Source: Burkholderiales bacterium
Lineage (GTDB): Bacteria; Pseudomonadota; Gammaproteobacteria; Burkholderiales; WYBJ01
Direction: 5' to 3'
NCBI GenBank assembly: GCA_020848435.1
Contig: JADLAC010000043.1
Location: 128,670 to 192,669, forward strand
DNA length: 64,000 nucleotides
Shown here: in pieces, positions 46,628 through 58,682 of the stretch
Position numbering within the stretch: position 1 is the stretch's first letter
How the letters are laid out: each line of letters begins with the position of its first letter
Notes under the pieces: model-generated
Told to the model about the DNA's origin: nothing
Database searches by the model: none
What the model saw: the letters and a program-made list of their open reading frames with translations, nothing else
Position numbers and translations under genes: made by a program

Positions 46628-47994
46628 CAGCTTTCTCCCGCTATGAGTTTCAACACTTCGCGTTCGTCGAACGCGCCCGCATCTACCTTGAGGTGCGCGA
46701 GGCCCGCGTGCGCGTGCACCCTCGCCTCGCGCACGCCTGTTACCCTGACCAGACTAGCGCGCAGCAATGCCGCTTGGGTATCGTCCATTGGTGGTAGCGG
46801 ATACCTACGCTCGAGCGAGCCCGCCGCTCGCATACTCGCCGCCGCGGCCAGCCATGCGAGGATGAGGACCCCGTTGCAGGCAAGCAAGCTGATGCGCCCC
46901 CAGTGCTGCATCACGTATCCGCCCAGCGCCCCGCCACAGGCCGCCCCCAGGAACTGGACCGTGCTGTAGACAGCGATCGCCGTGCCGCGCGCGCCAGCCG
47001 GGGCTTGCCTGGACACCTGCGCCGGCAACGCCGCTTCCAGCACCATGAATCCCGTGAAGAATACCAGCAGCCCGGCTGCAATGCCGGCAATGCGCTCACT
47101 CAGCGACACCAGCATCACCTGGCTCGCGAGCAGCAGCGCAATCGAACCCAGGAACACGACCCGCGAATGACCGCGGCGATCGCCGAAGTGCAGCCCGGGC
47201 AACATCAATACGGCGGCGCCCAGCATGACAGCGGCGTACATCTTCCAATGCTCATGCGCTGCCAGGCCGGCCGCGTTGAGGTCGAAGGGGACGGTAAGGA
47301 ACAGCGACATCAAGACCGCGTGCAGGACGAAGATACCGACGTTGAGCCGGTTCAACTCTGGGTCGCGCAGCACTTCCGAAAGGGCAACCGAGGCGCGTGC
47401 CTCGGCCGGCATTCTTTCCGCGGGCGGCACCGGCAGCGCCAGCACTACCGCCATGGCGAGCAGGGCCAGGCCACCGATGAGATAGAAGATGCCGGCGACG
47501 CCGATGACCCGATCTAGCCAGGGGCCGAGCACGAGCGAGAGCCCGAAGCTCGCGCCGATGGTCGAGCCGATGATGGCCATGACCTTGGTGCGGTGCTCGT
47601 CGCGCGTGAGGTCCGCTGCCATGGCGATCGCGACCGCCGAGATCGCGCCCGCGCCCTGCAATGCCCTGCCGGCGATGACGCCTTGGATCGAGCTGGCGTA
47701 GCCCGCGCACACGCTGCCGAAGGCGAAGATCGCGAGCCCCGTGTAGAGCGCGGGCTTGCGCCCGACCCGATCGGACCAGCGGCCGAACGGAATCTGCAGC
47801 ACGGCCTGCGACAAGCCGTAGGCGCCGAGCGCGATGCCGACCAGCGTGAGATTGTCGCCGCCCCGCAGATTCGCCGCGTATAGCGCGAACACCGGCAGGA
47901 TCACGAACAGGCCGAGCATGCGCAGGCCGAAGATGCCTGCGAGCCCGATCGCGGCGCGGATCTCGCTCGCGCTCATGCGCTCGGATGCAGGCAT
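46627..47994 (-). CDS. MFS transporter with C-terminal HMA-like domain
   Basis: Major facilitator (455 residues) with 12 helices over about 1-390 ([17 protein letters not shown] helix 1, [14 protein letters not shown] loop). The last about 60 residues fold like a ferredoxin-type HMA unit ([20 protein letters not shown]...EREVLKLI) but have no CxxC metal motif. ATG 47994 is used; ATG 47976 is possible. It is 70 bp from the divergent uvrA and overlaps ssb. Substrate unknown. Confidence 0.85.
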   Translation of the reverse strand: MPASERMSASEIRAAIGLAGIFGLRMLGLFVILPVFALYAANLRGGDNLTLVGIALGAYGLSQAVLQIPFGRWSDRVGRKPALYTGLAIFAFGSVCAGYASSIQGVIAGRALQGAGAISAVAIAMAADLTRDEHRTKVMAIIGSTIGASFGLSLVLGPWLDRVIGVAGIFYLIGGLALLAMAVVLALPVPPAERMPAEARASVALSEVLRDPELNRLNVGIFVLHAVLMSLFLTVPFDLNAAGLAAHEHWKMYAAVMLGAAVLMLPGLHFGDRRGHSRVVFLGSIALLLASQVMLVSLSERIAGIAAGLLVFFTGFMVLEAALPAQVSRQAPAGARGTAIAVYSTVQFLGAACGGALGGYVMQHWGRISLLACNGVLILAWLAAAASMRAAGSLERRYPLPPMDDTQAALLRASLVRVTGVREARVHAHAGLAHLKVDAGAFDEREVLKLIAGES

Positions 47995-48063
47995 CGGCCA
48001 AATGGGAATTGCGAATGAAGTTGGGTATATTAGCAGGTTTGTATCGGCTGACCCTCGTATCCG

Positions 48064-50934
48064 ATGAGGCAGGATCCCTCCACGGCCCTGGCCCCCGAGA
48101 GCGACAACGGCACGCTCGCCGGGGGCTCGATTCGCATTCGGGGCGCGCGCACGCACAACCTCAAGAACGTCGACCTCGACCTGCCGCGCAATCGACTGGT
48201 CGTGCTCACCGGGCTTTCGGGTTCAGGCAAGTCGTCGCTCGCCTTCGACACGCTCTATGCCGAGGGTCAGCGCCGCTACGTCGAGTCTCTGTCCGCTTAT
48301 GCGCGCCAGTTCCTCCAGCTCATGGACAAGCCGGACGTCGACCTGATCGAAGGGCTGTCTCCAGCGATCGCCATCGAGCAAAAAGCGACCAGCCACAATC
48401 CGCGCTCCACCGTCGGCACGGTCACCGAGATCCACGACTACTTGCGCCTGCTCTACGCGCGCATCGGCGAGCCGCGCTGCCCGGAACACGGCACGTCGCT
48501 CGCGGCGCAGAGCATCTCGCAGATGGTCGACCACGTATTGAGCGTCCCCGACGACACGCGCATCATGATCCTCGCGCCGCTCGTCGTCGGCAGAAAGGGC
48601 GAGCAGGCCGAGATCTTCGAGGAGCTGCGCGCGCAAGGCTTCGTGCGAGTGCGCATCGACGGCGCCGTACACGAAATCGAAGCGCTGCCCAAGCTCGGGC
48701 GCAACCAGAAGCACACGATCGAGGCAGTGATCGATCGCCTGCGGGCACGGGCGGATTCCAAGCAGCGGCTGGCCGAATCGTTCGAGACGGCCTTGCGCCA
48801 TTCCGACGGGCGGGCGCTCGCGGTGGAAATCGACAGCGGCCGCACGCATGTGTTCTCCGCGCGCTTCGCTTGCCCGGTTTGCAGCTACAGCCTGCCGGAG
48901 CTCGAGCCGCGGCTGTTCTCCTTCAACAACCCGCTGGGAGCGTGTCCGCGCTGCGACGGGCTGGGTACCATCACGCTGTTCGACCCCAAGCGCATCGTCG
49001 CGTTTCCCCACCTGTCGCTCGCCGCCGGCGCGATCAAGGGCTGGGATCGGCGCAACCAGTTCTACTTCCAGATGCTCACGGGGCTCGCGCTCCACTACGG
49101 TTTCGACCTGGACACGGCCTTCGAGGCGTTGCCTGAGAACGTGCAGACCATCGTGTTGAACGGATCCGGCGGCGAGCGCATCCGTTTCAGCTATGTCGGC
49201 GAGCGCGGTAACCGCTACCACCGCGAGCACGCCTTCGAAGGCATCGTGCCGAACCTGGAGCGGCGCTATCGCGAGACCGACTCGGCGTTGGTGCGCGAAG
49301 AGCTCGCGAAGTATCTCAATACCCACGTATGCCCAGAGTGTGGCGGTACCCGCCTGCGCCTGGAAGCACGCAACGTCTTTGTCGCGGGCCGGGCGATTTA
49401 CCAGGTCTCCGCGCTCACCTTGAGACACGCCGCGGAGCTGTTTCGCGATCTCGAGTTGGCGGGCAGCCGGCAGGCGATCGCGGACAAGATCGTGCGCGAG
49501 ATCGTCAACCGCCTGCGCTTCCTCAACGACGTCGGACTCGACTACCTGTCGCTCGATCGCTCGGCGGATACGCTCTCGGGCGGCGAAGCGCAGCGTATCC
49601 GGCTCGCGTCGCAAATCGGTTCCGGTTTGACCGGCGTCATGTACGTGTTGGACGAGCCTTCGATCGGCTTGCACCAGCGAGACAACGACCGCCTGCTCGC
49701 GACGTTGCGCCACCTGCGCGATCTCGGCAACTCGGTCATCGTGGTGGAGCACGACCGCGACGCCATCGCCAGCGCCGACTACGTCGTCGATCTCGGACCC
49801 GGCGCGGGCGAGCATGGCGGGCGCATCATGGCGCAAGGCACGCCGCTCGATATCGAGCGCACCGCCGGCTCGCTCACGGGGGAATACCTGAGCGGCAAGC
49901 GCTCGATCGCCATTCCGGGCCTGCGCCACCGCGCCGATCATGAGCGCATGCTCATCATCGGCGGTGCGCACGGCAACAATCTCAAGCACGTCGACTTGCG
50001 GCTGCCGCTGGGGCTGTTCGTGTGCGTCACCGGCGTATCGGGCTCCGGCAAGTCGACGCTGATCAACGATACGCTGTATCGGATCTGTGCCAAGCACCTG
50101 TACCGCGCGAACGACCAGCCGGCGCCGTACGTGTCCGTGTCGGGGCTGGAATTGCTCGACAAGGTCGTGAGCGTCGATCAGAGTCCGATCGGGCGCACGC
50201 CGCGCTCGAATCCGGCCACGTACACGGGCCTGTTCACGCCGATCCGCGAGCTGTTCGCGGGCGTACCCGCAGCACGCGAGCGCGGCTATGGACCCGGTCG
50301 GTTCTCCTTCAACGTCAAGGGCGGACGTTGCGAAGCGTGCCAGGGCGACGGCGTGACCAAGGTGGAGATGCACTTCCTGCCCGACATCTACGTGCCTTGC
50401 GACGTCTGCCACGGCAAGCGCTACAACCGCGAGACGCTGGACATCCAGTTCAAGGGACGCAACATCCACGAAGTGCTGGAGATGACCTGCGAGCACGCGC
50501 GCGAGTTCTTCGCCAGCATTCCCGCGGTGGCGCGCAAGCTCGATACGCTGCTCGATGTCGGGCTGGGCTACGTCAAGCTGGGACAAAGCGCGACCACGCT
50601 CTCCGGCGGGGAAGCGCAACGCGTGAAGCTCTCGCTGGAGCTCTCCAAGCGCGACACGGGCCGCACGCTCTACATCCTCGACGAGCCGACCACCGGCTTG
50701 CACTTCCACGACATCGCGCTGTTGCTGAAGGTGCTGCAGCGGCTGCGCGACCACGGCAACACCGTGGTCGTGATCGAGCACAATCTCGACGTGATCAAGA
50801 CCGCGGACTGGGTCATCGACCTCGGGCCCGAAGGCGGAGAAGGCGGCGGCGAAGTCGTGGCGCAGGGGCGCCCGGAAGACATCGGCGCGCATCCGTCGAG
50901 CCACACCGGCGAGTATCTTCGCGCCGCGTTGTAG
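48064..50934 (+). CDS. uvrA: Excinuclease ABC subunit A
   Basis: DNA damage recognition ATPase of nucleotide excision repair, 956 residues. Two ABC modules: Walker [13 protein letters not shown] and [10 protein letters not shown]; signatures LSGGEAQRI and LSGGEAQRV; zinc fingers CPVCSYSL...ACPRC and CEACQGDG...CDVCHGK; C-terminal [17 protein letters not shown] 48064 has a weak ribosome site, but no alternative is better. A perfect 11-bp hairpin follows the stop. Confidence 0.97.
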   Translation: MRQDPSTALAPESDNGTLAGGSIRIRGARTHNLKNVDLDLPRNRLVVLTGLSGSGKSSLAFDTLYAEGQRRYVESLSAYARQFLQLMDKPDVDLIEGLSPAIAIEQKATSHNPRSTVGTVTEIHDYLRLLYARIGEPRCPEHGTSLAAQSISQMVDHVLSVPDDTRIMILAPLVVGRKGEQAEIFEELRAQGFVRVRIDGAVHEIEALPKLGRNQKHTIEAVIDRLRARADSKQRLAESFETALRHSDGRALAVEIDSGRTHVFSARFACPVCSYSLPELEPRLFSFNNPLGACPRCDGLGTITLFDPKRIVAFPHLSLAAGAIKGWDRRNQFYFQMLTGLALHYGFDLDTAFEALPENVQTIVLNGSGGERIRFSYVGERGNRYHREHAFEGIVPNLERRYRETDSALVREELAKYLNTHVCPECGGTRLRLEARNVFVAGRAIYQVSALTLRHAAELFRDLELAGSRQAIADKIVREIVNRLRFLNDVGLDYLSLDRSADTLSGGEAQRIRLASQIGSGLTGVMYVLDEPSIGLHQRDNDRLLATLRHLRDLGNSVIVVEHDRDAIASADYVVDLGPGAGEHGGRIMAQGTPLDIERTAGSLTGEYLSGKRSIAIPGLRHRADHERMLIIGGAHGNNLKHVDLRLPLGLFVCVTGVSGSGKSTLINDTLYRICAKHLYRANDQPAPYVSVSGLELLDKVVSVDQSPIGRTPRSNPATYTGLFTPIRELFAGVPAARERGYGPGRFSFNVKGGRCEACQGDGVTKVEMHFLPDIYVPCDVCHGKRYNRETLDIQFKGRNIHEVLEMTCEHAREFFASIPAVARKLDTLLDVGLGYVKLGQSATTLSGGEAQRVKLSLELSKRDTGRTLYILDEPTTGLHFHDIALLLKVLQRLRDHGNTVVVIEHNLDVIKTADWVIDLGPEGGEGGGEVVAQGRPEDIGAHPSSHTGEYLRAAL

Positions 50935-50961
50935 GCCGCCCGCCCGGCTGGGGCGGGCGGC
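50935..50961 (+). terminator. Hairpin after uvrA
   Basis: GCCGCCCGCCC (50935-50945), loop GGCTG, GGGCGGGCGGC (50951-50961): perfect 11-bp stem adjoining the stop codon; no T run follows. Confidence 0.5.
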
Positions 50962-51080
50962 TCAAGTGCCCGGCCGGCCTGCCGATAAGAGCAACACTTC
51001 CGACGATCGCGACGGCGCGGCCCGTATCGGGCGCATGGTTTGCGCCCCGTCGAGGGAGCAAATCAAGACGGGGACCGCCC

Positions 51081-51278
51081 ATGCCGAGCTACGAACGTAT
51101 TTCCGATTTCCTCATGACGGGGTGCGCAGTGGCCCCTGCCATTGCGCTTTACGCCGGTCGCCTCGAGATCGCCCTGCTGTCGCACATCGTGCTGTTGTTC
51201 GCCGGCGTCACGCTCGCCGGGTGCGACGCGGAAGCGCCGTTCAGGAATCCGAGCCGCTACGATAAGCGCCGATCCTGA
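51081..51278 (+). CDS. Small hydrophobic protein, function unknown (doubtful)
   Basis: A 65-codon frame after a GGGGAC ribosome-like site. The product would be MPSYERISDFL, then hydrophobic segments (about 12-28 and 30-46), then a polar tail. No family recognised. Coding status is uncertain: it is short and sits between uvrA and the ribosomal block. Confidence 0.3.
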   Translation: MPSYERISDFLMTGCAVAPAIALYAGRLEIALLSHIVLLFAGVTLAGCDAEAPFRNPSRYDKRRS

Positions 51279-51285
51279 ACGGACG

Positions 51286-51301
51286 AGCTGGGGTCAGGTC
51301 T
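51286..51301. repeat. REP-like motif GAGCTGGGGTCAGGTC
   Basis: Near-copy of the motif at 14677-14690 (one extra G there). It lies just downstream of rplQ and the small frame, i.e. between convergent ends. Confidence 0.45.
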
Positions 51302-51332
51302 TTCGACGCGTATGGCCCCGAGACGCGCCGGC

Positions 51333-51725
51333 TCAGGCGGCCTTGCTTGCCTCGCCCTCACCGCGCTCGGGCTGGTCGAGCAACTCGACCAACGCCATCG
51401 GTGCGTTGTCTCCCTTGCGGAAGCCGAACTTGAGGATGCGCAGATAGCCGCCGTTGCGCTTCGCATAGCGCGGGCCCAGCTCGTCGAACAGCTTGACGAC
51501 CACGTCGCGATCGCGCAGCCGGTTGAACGCGAGGCGCCGATTGGCGAGGCTCGGCGCCTTGCCCAGGGTGATGATCGGCTCGACCACGCGGCGCAATTCC
51601 TTCGCCTTCGGCAGCGTGGTCTTGATCGTCTCGTGGCGCAGCAGCGAATTCGCCATGTTGCGGAACATGGCCAGCCGATGGCTGGAAGTTCGATTCAGCT
51701 TGCGCAGGCCGTGTCCGTGGCGCAT
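51333..51725 (-). CDS. rplQ: 50S ribosomal protein L17
   Basis: Large-subunit protein of 130 residues; [17 protein letters not shown] and [15 protein letters not shown] are diagnostic. Last gene of the alpha operon, 10 bp after rpoA. The C-terminal 15 residues are a Glu/Ala tail. Confidence 0.98.
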   Translation of the reverse strand: MRHGHGLRKLNRTSSHRLAMFRNMANSLLRHETIKTTLPKAKELRRVVEPIITLGKAPSLANRRLAFNRLRDRDVVVKLFDELGPRYAKRNGGYLRILKFGFRKGDNAPMALVELLDQPERGEGEASKAA

Positions 51726-51735
51726 GGCAATCTCC

Positions 51736-52719
51736 CTATCGCCGCTCGAGGCCCGACGGCGGCCAGTTCTCGAGCTTCATGCCCAAGGTGAGCCCGCGCG
51801 AGGCGAGCACTTCCTTGATCTCGTTGAGCGACTTGCGTCCCAGGTTCGGCGTCTTCAGCAGCTCCGTTTCGGTGCGCTGGATGAGATCGCCGATGTAGTA
51901 GATGTTCTCGGCCTTGAGGCAATTGGCCGAGCGCACGGTCAGCTCCAGGTCATCGACCGGCCGCAGCAGGATCGGATCGATCTGCTGCGGCTTCTGCGGC
52001 TCTTCGGAGAGCTGGGTGCCCTTGAGATCCGCGAACACCGACAGTTGCTCGACCAGGATGCGGGCGGCGTAACGCACCGCCTCCTCCGGCTCGACCACGC
52101 CGTTGGTTTCGATGTCCATGATCAGCTTGTCGAGGTCGGTACGCTGTTCCACGCGGGCGGAATCGACGGCGTAGCTCACGCGCCGCACCGGGCTGAACGA
52201 GGCGTCGAGCATGATGGAGCCGATGGCGCGGCCCTCTTCCTCGTTCAAGCTGCTGCGCACGGCCGCCGGCTGGTAGCCCCGCCCCTGCTCGACCTTGATC
52301 TGCATGTCGAGCTTGCCGCCCGGCGTGAGATGGGCGATCACGTGCTCGGGATTGACCACCTCGACGTCGTGCGATACCTCGATGTCGCCGGCGGTCACGA
52401 CGCCTTCGCCTTGCTTCTTGATGTTGAGCCAGACCTCTTTCTGGGTGTGCAGCTTCAGCACGATGCCCTTGAGGTTGAGCAGGATATCGACCACGTCTTC
52501 CTGGATGCCGTCGATCGTCGAGTACTCGTGCAGCACCCCGCTGATCTTCACTTCGGTCGGCGCGGTGCCCGGCATCGACGAGAGTAGCACGCGGCGTAGC
52601 GCGTTGCCGAGCGTATGGCCGTAGCCGCGCTCGAACGGCTCCATCACCACCTTGGCGTGGGTGGGAGAGTAGTTCTCGACATCGATGATACGGGGCTTCA
52701 ATAGAGCGCTGCTTTGCAT
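51736..52719 (-). CDS. rpoA: RNA polymerase alpha subunit
   Basis: Assembles RNA polymerase and contacts UP elements and activators, 327 residues. N-terminal dimerisation domain with [21 protein letters not shown]-terminal domain with [14 protein letters not shown] and [13 protein letters not shown]. Lies between rpsD and rplQ as in other Proteobacteria. Confidence 0.98.
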   Translation of the reverse strand: MQSSALLKPRIIDVENYSPTHAKVVMEPFERGYGHTLGNALRRVLLSSMPGTAPTEVKISGVLHEYSTIDGIQEDVVDILLNLKGIVLKLHTQKEVWLNIKKQGEGVVTAGDIEVSHDVEVVNPEHVIAHLTPGGKLDMQIKVEQGRGYQPAAVRSSLNEEEGRAIGSIMLDASFSPVRRVSYAVDSARVEQRTDLDKLIMDIETNGVVEPEEAVRYAARILVEQLSVFADLKGTQLSEEPQKPQQIDPILLRPVDDLELTVRSANCLKAENIYYIGDLIQRTETELLKTPNLGRKSLNEIKEVLASRGLTLGMKLENWPPSGLERR

Positions 52720-52735
52720 CGCTGGTTACCCTCGA

Positions 52736-53362
52736 TCACTTGGAGTAAAGCTCGACCACGAGCGATTCATTGATGGTGGACGGCAAGTCCGAGCGCTGCG
52801 GGCGGGACTTGAACGTGCCTTTGAGACCTTTGGCATCGACTTCCACCCACTCGGAGAAGCCGCGGCCCTCGGCGGCCTCGACGGCCGCCTTGACCCGCAA
52901 TTGCGCCTTGGCGGGCTCGGCGACTTCGACCACGTCCCCCGGCTTGCACTGGAACGACGGGATGTTGACCCTGCGACCGTTCACGAGGATGCCGTTGTGA
53001 CGCACGATCTGGCGCGCCTCGGTGCGCGATGCGCCGAAGCCCATGCGATAGGCCACGGTGTCCAGCCGGCTTTCGAGCAACTGCAACAGGCTCTCGCCGG
53101 TGATGCCCTTGGCGCTGTCGGCTTGCGCATAGATGCGGCGGAACTGCCGCTCCAGCACGCCATAGGTGCGGCGAATCTTCTGCTTTTCGCGTAGCTGTAC
53201 GCCATAGCCCGAGAGTCGCGACTGCTTCTGGCCATGCTGGCCGGGCGCATAGCTGCGCCGCTCGATCGCGCACTTGTCGGTAAAACACTTCTCTCCCTTG
53301 AGGAAGAGCTTCTCGCCTTCACGCCGGCATTGGCGGCACTTTGCGTCCAGGTTCCTGGCCAC
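52736..53362 (-). CDS. rpsD: 30S ribosomal protein S4
   Basis: Primary 16S rRNA-binding protein of 208 residues; S4 RNA-binding domain with [20 protein letters not shown] and [13 protein letters not shown]. The N-terminus keeps cysteines (CRQCRRE) near the start. In E. coli S4 represses the alpha operon translationally; here it has the same place. Confidence 0.98.
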   Translation of the reverse strand: MARNLDAKCRQCRREGEKLFLKGEKCFTDKCAIERRSYAPGQHGQKQSRLSGYGVQLREKQKIRRTYGVLERQFRRIYAQADSAKGITGESLLQLLESRLDTVAYRMGFGASRTEARQIVRHNGILVNGRRVNIPSFQCKPGDVVEVAEPAKAQLRVKAAVEAAEGRGFSEWVEVDAKGLKGTFKSRPQRSDLPSTINESLVVELYSK

Positions 53363-53374
53363 GTCGAATACTCC

Positions 53375-53764
53375 TTACACCCGCCGCCGCTTGGGCGGAC
53401 GGCAACCGTTGTGCGGTATGGGTGTCACGTCGGAAATCAGGGTGATCTTCATCCCCAAGGCATTCAGCGCGCGCACCGCGGATTCCCGCCCCGGCCCGGG
53501 ACCCTTGATGCGCACTTCCAGGTTCTTCACGCCGCACTCCTGGGCGGCCTTGCCGGCCGATTCGGCCGCCACCTGGGCCGCGAAGGGCGTGCTCTTGCGC
53601 GAGCCCTTGAATCCGCTCGCCCCCGAGGTCGCCCAGGCGAGCGTGTTGCCCTGGCGATCGGTGATCGTCACGATGGTATTGTTGAACGAGGCGTGGATAT
53701 GCGCCACGCCTTCGGCGACGTTCTTCTTCGCCTTCTTGCGGACACGGGTGGGTGCCTTGGCCAT
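53375..53764 (-). CDS. rpsK: 30S ribosomal protein S11
   Basis: Platform protein of 129 residues; [20 protein letters not shown] and the terminal [20 protein letters not shown] region are diagnostic. Sits 15 bp after rpsM. Confidence 0.98.
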   Translation of the reverse strand: MAKAPTRVRKKAKKNVAEGVAHIHASFNNTIVTITDRQGNTLAWATSGASGFKGSRKSTPFAAQVAAESAGKAAQECGVKNLEVRIKGPGPGRESAVRALNALGMKITLISDVTPIPHNGCRPPKRRRV

Positions 53765-53779
53765 GGGTCGATAGTCCTC

Positions 53780-54160
<381 letters not shown>

Positions 54161-54235
54161 ACGACCCTCCTAATACGAAATGTCCGAATGCCTACGCGGG
54201 CGTGGCCGTACACGCGCCATCCCGAGCCTGCCTGC

Positions 54236-54349
54236 TCAGCCCTGCCGCTGCTTGTGCCGCGGGTCCTTGCAAATGATCCTGACTACGCGCTTGCGCCGGA
54301 TCACCTTGCAGTGCCGGCAGATACGCTTAACCGAAGCTTGTACTCTCAT
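54236..54349 (-). CDS. rpmJ: 50S ribosomal protein L36
   Basis: Short zinc-binding protein, 37 residues: [20 protein letters not shown] followed by [17 protein letters not shown]. Cys11, Cys14, Cys27 and His32 form the zinc site, so this is the C+ form. It is between infA and rpsM, the usual place. Confidence 0.96.
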   Translation of the reverse strand: MRVQASVKRICRHCKVIRRKRVVRIICKDPRHKQRQG

Positions 54350-54437
54350 CGCCCGCTCCATCGCGGCCATGCTGCGCCGCCGTTTCCTTGCTGCACGCGC
54401 CGGACGCCGCCTCCGGCCGCTGTCGCGTTCGCTCCCG

Positions 54438-54656
54438 CTACTTCGCCCGGAAGACGATGCGCCCGCGGGTCAGATCGTACGGCGTCAGCTCGACCGTCAC
54501 CTTGTCGCCGGGAAGAATCCGGATGTAGTGCATCCGCATCTTTCCCGAGATATGGCCCAGAACGATGTGCCCGTTCTCGAGCTTCACGCGAAATGTCGCA
54601 TTCGGCAGGGTTTCGACAATCTCGCCCTGCATTTGTATCGTTTCTTCCTTGGCCAT
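54438..54656 (-). CDS. infA: Translation initiation factor IF-1
   Basis: Binds the 30S A site during initiation, 72 residues. S1-type OB fold with [20 protein letters not shown] and [23 protein letters not shown] 54656 overlaps the secY stop by one base (TGATG), ensuring coupling. The secY-infA-rpmJ order is typical of betaproteobacteria. Confidence 0.97.
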   Translation of the reverse strand: MAKEETIQMQGEIVETLPNATFRVKLENGHIVLGHISGKMRMHYIRILPGDKVTVELTPYDLTRGRIVFRAK

Positions 54657-55984
54657 CAGCGTGAGGGGAACATCCCTCCCTTGAAGCTCGCCTTCTTCAA
54701 CAGGCTTTCGTACTGGTGCGACATGACGTAGGCCTGAACCTGGGCCATGAAATCCATGGTCACGACCACGATGATGAGCAGACTGGTGCCACCGAAATAG
54801 AAGGGCACGTTCCATTTCACGATCAGGAATTCCGGCAACAGGCACACCAGGGTGATATAGATCGAGCCGGCGAGCGTGAGGCGCATCATGATGCGCTCGA
54901 TATAGCGCGCCGTCTGCTCGCCGGGCCGTATGCCCGGCACGAAGGCGCCGCTTTTCTTCAGGTTGTCCGCGGTCTCCTTGGGATTGAACACCAGTGCGGT
55001 GTAGAAGAAGCAGAAGAAGATGATCGCGCACGCATACAGGATCACGTAGATCGGCTGCCCCGGATGGAGCGTGTCGGCGATGCTCTTCAACCACCCCAGG
55101 TTGTCGCCCGAGGTGCCGAACCAGCCGAGTATCGTCGCCGGAAAAAGGATGATCGACGAGGCGAAAATCGGCGGGATGACACCCGCCATGTTGAGCTTCA
55201 GCGGCAGATGCGAGGTCTGACCCCCATAGACCTTGCGCCCGACCTGGCGTTTCGCGTAGTTGACCAGAATCTTGCGCTGCCCGCGCTCGACGAAGACCAC
55301 CACCCAGGTCACGACCACCACCGCGGCGAATAGCAGCAACACGAACGGAATCGAATACGCGCCGGTGCGCGACAGCTCCAGGGTGCCGCCAATGGCGTGC
55401 GGCAAGCCGGCGGCGATGCCCGCGAAAATGATGAGCGATATGCCGTTGCCGACGCCGCGCTCGGTTATCTGCTCGCCCAGCCACATGAGAAACATCGTGC
55501 CCGTCACCAGCGTCACTACGGCCGACAAGCGGAACATCAGTCCAGGCTCCACCACCAGCCCTTGCTGCGACTCCAGGGCGATCGCGATCCCGAGCCCCTG
55601 GAACAGCGCCAGTGCGAGCGTCCCGTAACGGGTGTACTGGGTGATCTTGCGCCGGCCCGTTTCGCCTTCCTTTTTCAACTGTTCGAGCGTCGGCACGGCA
55701 ACGGTCATCAACTGCATGATGATCGAGGCCGAAATGTAGGGCATGATCCCGAGCGCGAAAATCGTGAAGCGTCCCAGCGCGCCGCCCGAGAACAGGTTGA
55801 ACATGTCCAGGATGCCGCCGCGCTGTGAGCGGAACAATTCCGCGAGCTGCACCGGATCGATGCCGGGCACCGGAATATGCGCCCCGATCCGGTAGACGAT
55901 CAGCGCGCCCACCAAGAACAGCAGGCGCCGCTTCAGATCACCCAGCTTGCCGGAAAGCCCGAACAGCGATTGACTGTCTGCCAA
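54656..55984 (-). CDS. secY: Preprotein translocase subunit SecY
   Basis: Channel-forming subunit of the Sec translocon, 442 residues with ten transmembrane helices. [32 protein letters not shown] (plug region) and [15 protein letters not shown] are diagnostic. The start codon is TTG (55984), with AAGGG about 8 bases upstream, two bases after the rplO stop; no ATG alternative exists before helix 1. Confidence 0.97.
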   Translation of the reverse strand: MADSQSLFGLSGKLGDLKRRLLFLVGALIVYRIGAHIPVPGIDPVQLAELFRSQRGGILDMFNLFSGGALGRFTIFALGIMPYISASIIMQLMTVAVPTLEQLKKEGETGRRKITQYTRYGTLALALFQGLGIAIALESQQGLVVEPGLMFRLSAVVTLVTGTMFLMWLGEQITERGVGNGISLIIFAGIAAGLPHAIGGTLELSRTGAYSIPFVLLLFAAVVVVTWVVVFVERGQRKILVNYAKRQVGRKVYGGQTSHLPLKLNMAGVIPPIFASSIILFPATILGWFGTSGDNLGWLKSIADTLHPGQPIYVILYACAIIFFCFFYTALVFNPKETADNLKKSGAFVPGIRPGEQTARYIERIMMRLTLAGSIYITLVCLLPEFLIVKWNVPFYFGGTSLLIIVVVTMDFMAQVQAYVMSHQYESLLKKASFKGGMFPSR

Positions 55985-55986
55985 GA

Positions 55987-56490
55987 CTAGCCCTTCTTAC
56001 CTTTCTTGCCTGCCTTGGCATCCGCCTTGGCCGGGGTTGATTTCTCTGCTGCCGCCGGGGCATTCACCTTACCGCCCGCCGCTTCGATCGCCGCCCGCGC
56101 GCCCTTGGTCGCGCCCATGCCGTTTACGGTCACCGCGCGCTCGATCTTGCCCGACAGGATCACCTTCGCCGAGCGGGCGAAGCGCGGGATCACTCCCGCG
56201 GCGTGCAGTGCGGCGACATCGACCACGTCCGCGCCCAAGCGCTGGAGGTCCGACAAGCGCACCTCGGCGACCCGGCCCCTGAGCGGCGATACGAATCCGC
56301 GCTTGGGCAAGCGCCGCTGCAGCGGCATCTGCCCGCCTTCGAAGCCGACCTTGTGGAAACCGCCGGAACGCGACTTCTGGCCCTTGTGGCCGCGACCGGC
56401 GGTCTTGCCCAGGCCGCTGCCGATGCCGCGGCCGACGCGCTTGCGCGCCTTGTTCGAGCCGGCTGCGGGCTTCAATGTGTTGAGTTGCAT
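55987..56490 (-). CDS. rplO: 50S ribosomal protein L15
   Basis: Large-subunit protein of 167 residues; [20 protein letters not shown] and [19 protein letters not shown] are diagnostic. The C-terminus has an extra Ala/Lys tail of about 20 residues beyond the E. coli end. ATG 56490 is chosen at the conserved MQLN; ATG 56496 and GTG 56499 lie just upstream. Confidence 0.97.
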   Translation of the reverse strand: MQLNTLKPAAGSNKARKRVGRGIGSGLGKTAGRGHKGQKSRSGGFHKVGFEGGQMPLQRRLPKRGFVSPLRGRVAEVRLSDLQRLGADVVDVAALHAAGVIPRFARSAKVILSGKIERAVTVNGMGATKGARAAIEAAGGKVNAPAAAEKSTPAKADAKAGKKGKKG

Positions 56491-56543
56491 GTGCATCACT
56501 CGCTTCGTAGTTGCGTACCGATCGACCGAAAGCGCCGCGGCCC

Positions 56544-56741
56544 TCAGGCGGATTCCGTCACTTCGAGCAGATACGCCACCCGGTTCACCATGCCGCGCAC
56601 CGCCGGCGTATCGGGCAGCTCGACGCTTTGATTGCGCCGGCGCAAGCCCAATCCGCGCACGCTCGCGCGGTGCGTCTGCTTGGTTCCCATCAGGCCCTTC
56701 ACCAGCGTGATCCGCAACCTCTTGCCGTCCTGTGCCGCCAT
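56544..56741 (-). CDS. rpmD: 50S ribosomal protein L30
   Basis: Small large-subunit protein of 65 residues: [20 protein letters not shown] and [20 protein letters not shown]. Present between rpsE and rplO, as in Proteobacteria. Confidence 0.97.
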   Translation of the reverse strand: MAAQDGKRLRITLVKGLMGTKQTHRASVRGLGLRRRNQSVELPDTPAVRGMVNRVAYLLEVTESA

Positions 56742-56754
56742 GATCCTAGCTCCC

Positions 56755-57285
56755 CTAGCTCGCGCTGATCTCTTCGACGGTCTTACCGCGCTTGGCGGCG
56801 ATCTGCGCCGGAGTGTTCAAGGCCGACAAACCGGCGAGCGTCGCCCGCACGACGTTGTAGGGATTGGTGGATCCCGTGCACTTGGCGAGCACGTTGGTCA
56901 CCCCCATGACTTCGAAAACGGCGCGCATCGGGCCGCCGGCGATGATGCCCGTGCCCTCGGAGGCGGGTTGCATGTACACGCGCGACGCGCCATGGCGGCC
57001 GATCACCGAGTGGTGCAGGGTGCCGCTCTTCAACGGCACCTTGATCAGCTTGCGGCGCGCCTCGTCCATCGCTTTCTGCACGGCAACGGGCACTTCACGC
57101 GCCTTGCCCTTACCCATGCCGATGCCGCCGTCGCCGTCGCCGACGACGGTGAGCGCCGCGAAACCGAGCACCCGGCCGCCCTTCACCACCTTGGTGACGC
57201 GATTGATCGCGACCATCTTTTCGCGCAGGCCGTCGGTACGCTCCTCGCCGCCCTGCATCCGCATTTTCGATTGAACCTTGGCCAT
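56755..57285 (-). CDS. rpsE: 30S ribosomal protein S5
   Basis: Decoding-site accuracy protein of 176 residues; [20 protein letters not shown] N-terminal double-stranded RNA domain (starting [11 protein letters not shown]), [17 protein letters not shown] and the C-terminal ARSINPYN-like [17 protein letters not shown] are diagnostic. Confidence 0.98.
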   Translation of the reverse strand: MAKVQSKMRMQGGEERTDGLREKMVAINRVTKVVKGGRVLGFAALTVVGDGDGGIGMGKGKAREVPVAVQKAMDEARRKLIKVPLKSGTLHHSVIGRHGASRVYMQPASEGTGIIAGGPMRAVFEVMGVTNVLAKCTGSTNPYNVVRATLAGLSALNTPAQIAAKRGKTVEEISAS

Positions 57286-57297
57286 TGTCTGACTCGC

Positions 57298-57654
57298 CTA
57301 GAACTTCAGTCCGTTCGCGCGCGCGGCCTCGGCCAGCGCCTTGACCCGCCCGTGGTACTTATAGCCGGAGCGATCGAAGGCGATCGCTTCGATGCCGAGC
57401 TGTTTCGCTTTCTGCGCGATCCGCTTGCCCACTTCCGCGGCCGCGCCGACGCTGCCGCCCTTGGGCTGCGCCTCGCGCACCTCGCGCTCGACGGTCGAGG
57501 CCGCCGCGAGGACCTTCCGGCCGGATGGGTCGATGACTTGGGCATAGATGTGACAGTTGGAGCGGTGGACGGTAAGCCGCGCCGCCTTCACTTGCGCAAT
57601 GCGCCGGCGCGTCTGCTGCGCGCGGCGCACCCTGGCTACATTCTTGTCATGCAT
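57298..57654 (-). CDS. rplR: 50S ribosomal protein L18
   Basis: 5S rRNA-binding protein of 118 residues; [14 protein letters not shown] and the C-terminal [19 protein letters not shown] are diagnostic. ATG 57654 is used; the frame extends 16 codons upstream with non-family residues. Confidence 0.97.
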   Translation of the reverse strand: MHDKNVARVRRAQQTRRRIAQVKAARLTVHRSNCHIYAQVIDPSGRKVLAAASTVEREVREAQPKGGSVGAAAEVGKRIAQKAKQLGIEAIAFDRSGYKYHGRVKALAEAARANGLKF

Positions 57655-57729
57655 GGCGTTGTACCGAAGAACCCGAAACGGCCCGGCCCGCGACGCGCCC
57701 ACGCAAAAGGCGCTGCCCGGTGGCCATCC

Positions 57730-58263
57730 CTATTTCTTCTTCGTCTCCTTGAGCACGATGACCTCGTCGGAATACCGCACGCCCTTGCCCTTGTATGGCT
57801 CGGGGCGCCGGTAGGCCCGGACCTGGGCGGCGACCTCGCCGACCTGCTGCTTGTCGATCCCCTTGATCACGATCTCCGTCTGGGTCGGCGTTTCGACCTT
57901 GATGCCCTTGGGCATGGCGTGCACCACCGGGTGCGAGAAGCCCAGTGTCAGGTTGAGCTTGTCGCCTTGGGCCTGCGCGCGGTAGCCGACGCCCACGAGA
58001 TTAAGGCGGCGCTCGAAACCCTTGGACACGCCCTGCACCATGTTGGCCGCGAGCGCGCGAAAGGTACCGGACATTGCCTTCGCCTGAATGCTCGGGCCGA
58101 TCGCCTCGAATTCGAGCCGGTTCTCGACCTTCTGTACCTTGACGTCGTTCGACATCGCCTGGCTCAGGCTGCCGAGCGGCCCTTTGACCGACAGATGGCC
58201 TTCGGCCAGCGTGGCTTCCACTCCCGCGGGCAGGACGACCGGATTGCGTGCGACTCTGGACAT
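57730..58263 (-). CDS. rplF: 50S ribosomal protein L6
   Basis: Large-subunit protein of 177 residues with two related domains; [28 protein letters not shown] and [17 protein letters not shown] are diagnostic. Lies 75 bp before rplR. Confidence 0.98.
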   Translation of the reverse strand: MSRVARNPVVLPAGVEATLAEGHLSVKGPLGSLSQAMSNDVKVQKVENRLEFEAIGPSIQAKAMSGTFRALAANMVQGVSKGFERRLNLVGVGYRAQAQGDKLNLTLGFSHPVVHAMPKGIKVETPTQTEIVIKGIDKQQVGEVAAQVRAYRRPEPYKGKGVRYSDEVIVLKETKKK

Positions 58264-58275
58264 GGTTCCCTCGGG

Positions 58276-58671
58276 CTAGGCTACGACGCAGAGGACTTCA
58301 CCGCCGATGCCCAGGCCGCGGGCCTTGCGGTCCGTCATGACGCCCTTGGACGTGGAGACGATCGCGATGCCGAGCCCGTTCATGACGCGCGGCACCGACC
58401 TGCTCGGCCGGTAGACGCGCAATCCCGGGCGGCTCACCCGCTCGATCTTCTCGATGACCGGGCGGCCGGCGTAGTACTTCAGGCCGATCTCGAGCTGCGC
58501 CTTGCCGTCGACCTGGTTGACGCTGAAGTCCTCGATGTAGCCTTCGTCCTTCAGCACCTTGGCGATCGCGACTTTGACCTTGGAAGAAGCCATCGCCGCG
58601 GACGGCTTCTCCGAAAGCTGCGCATTGCGAATCCGCGTCAGCATGTCGGCGATCGGATCACTCATGCTCAT
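58276..58671 (-). CDS. rpsH: 30S ribosomal protein S8
   Basis: Central-domain rRNA-binding protein of 131 residues, the translational repressor of spc in E. coli; [14 protein letters not shown] and [20 protein letters not shown] are diagnostic. ATG 58671 (AGGAGA upstream) or the ATG two codons on could start it. Confidence 0.98.
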   Translation of the reverse strand: MSMSDPIADMLTRIRNAQLSEKPSAAMASSKVKVAIAKVLKDEGYIEDFSVNQVDGKAQLEIGLKYYAGRPVIEKIERVSRPGLRVYRPSRSVPRVMNGLGIAIVSTSKGVMTDRKARGLGIGGEVLCVVA

Positions 58672-58682
58672 ATCGAGTTCTC

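Noticed and set aside
48223..50904. 893-codon open frame antisense to uvrA
   Set aside because: It mirrors uvrA codon by codon, has His/Arg/Asp-rich composition typical of antisense frames in GC-rich DNA, and shows no family motifs.
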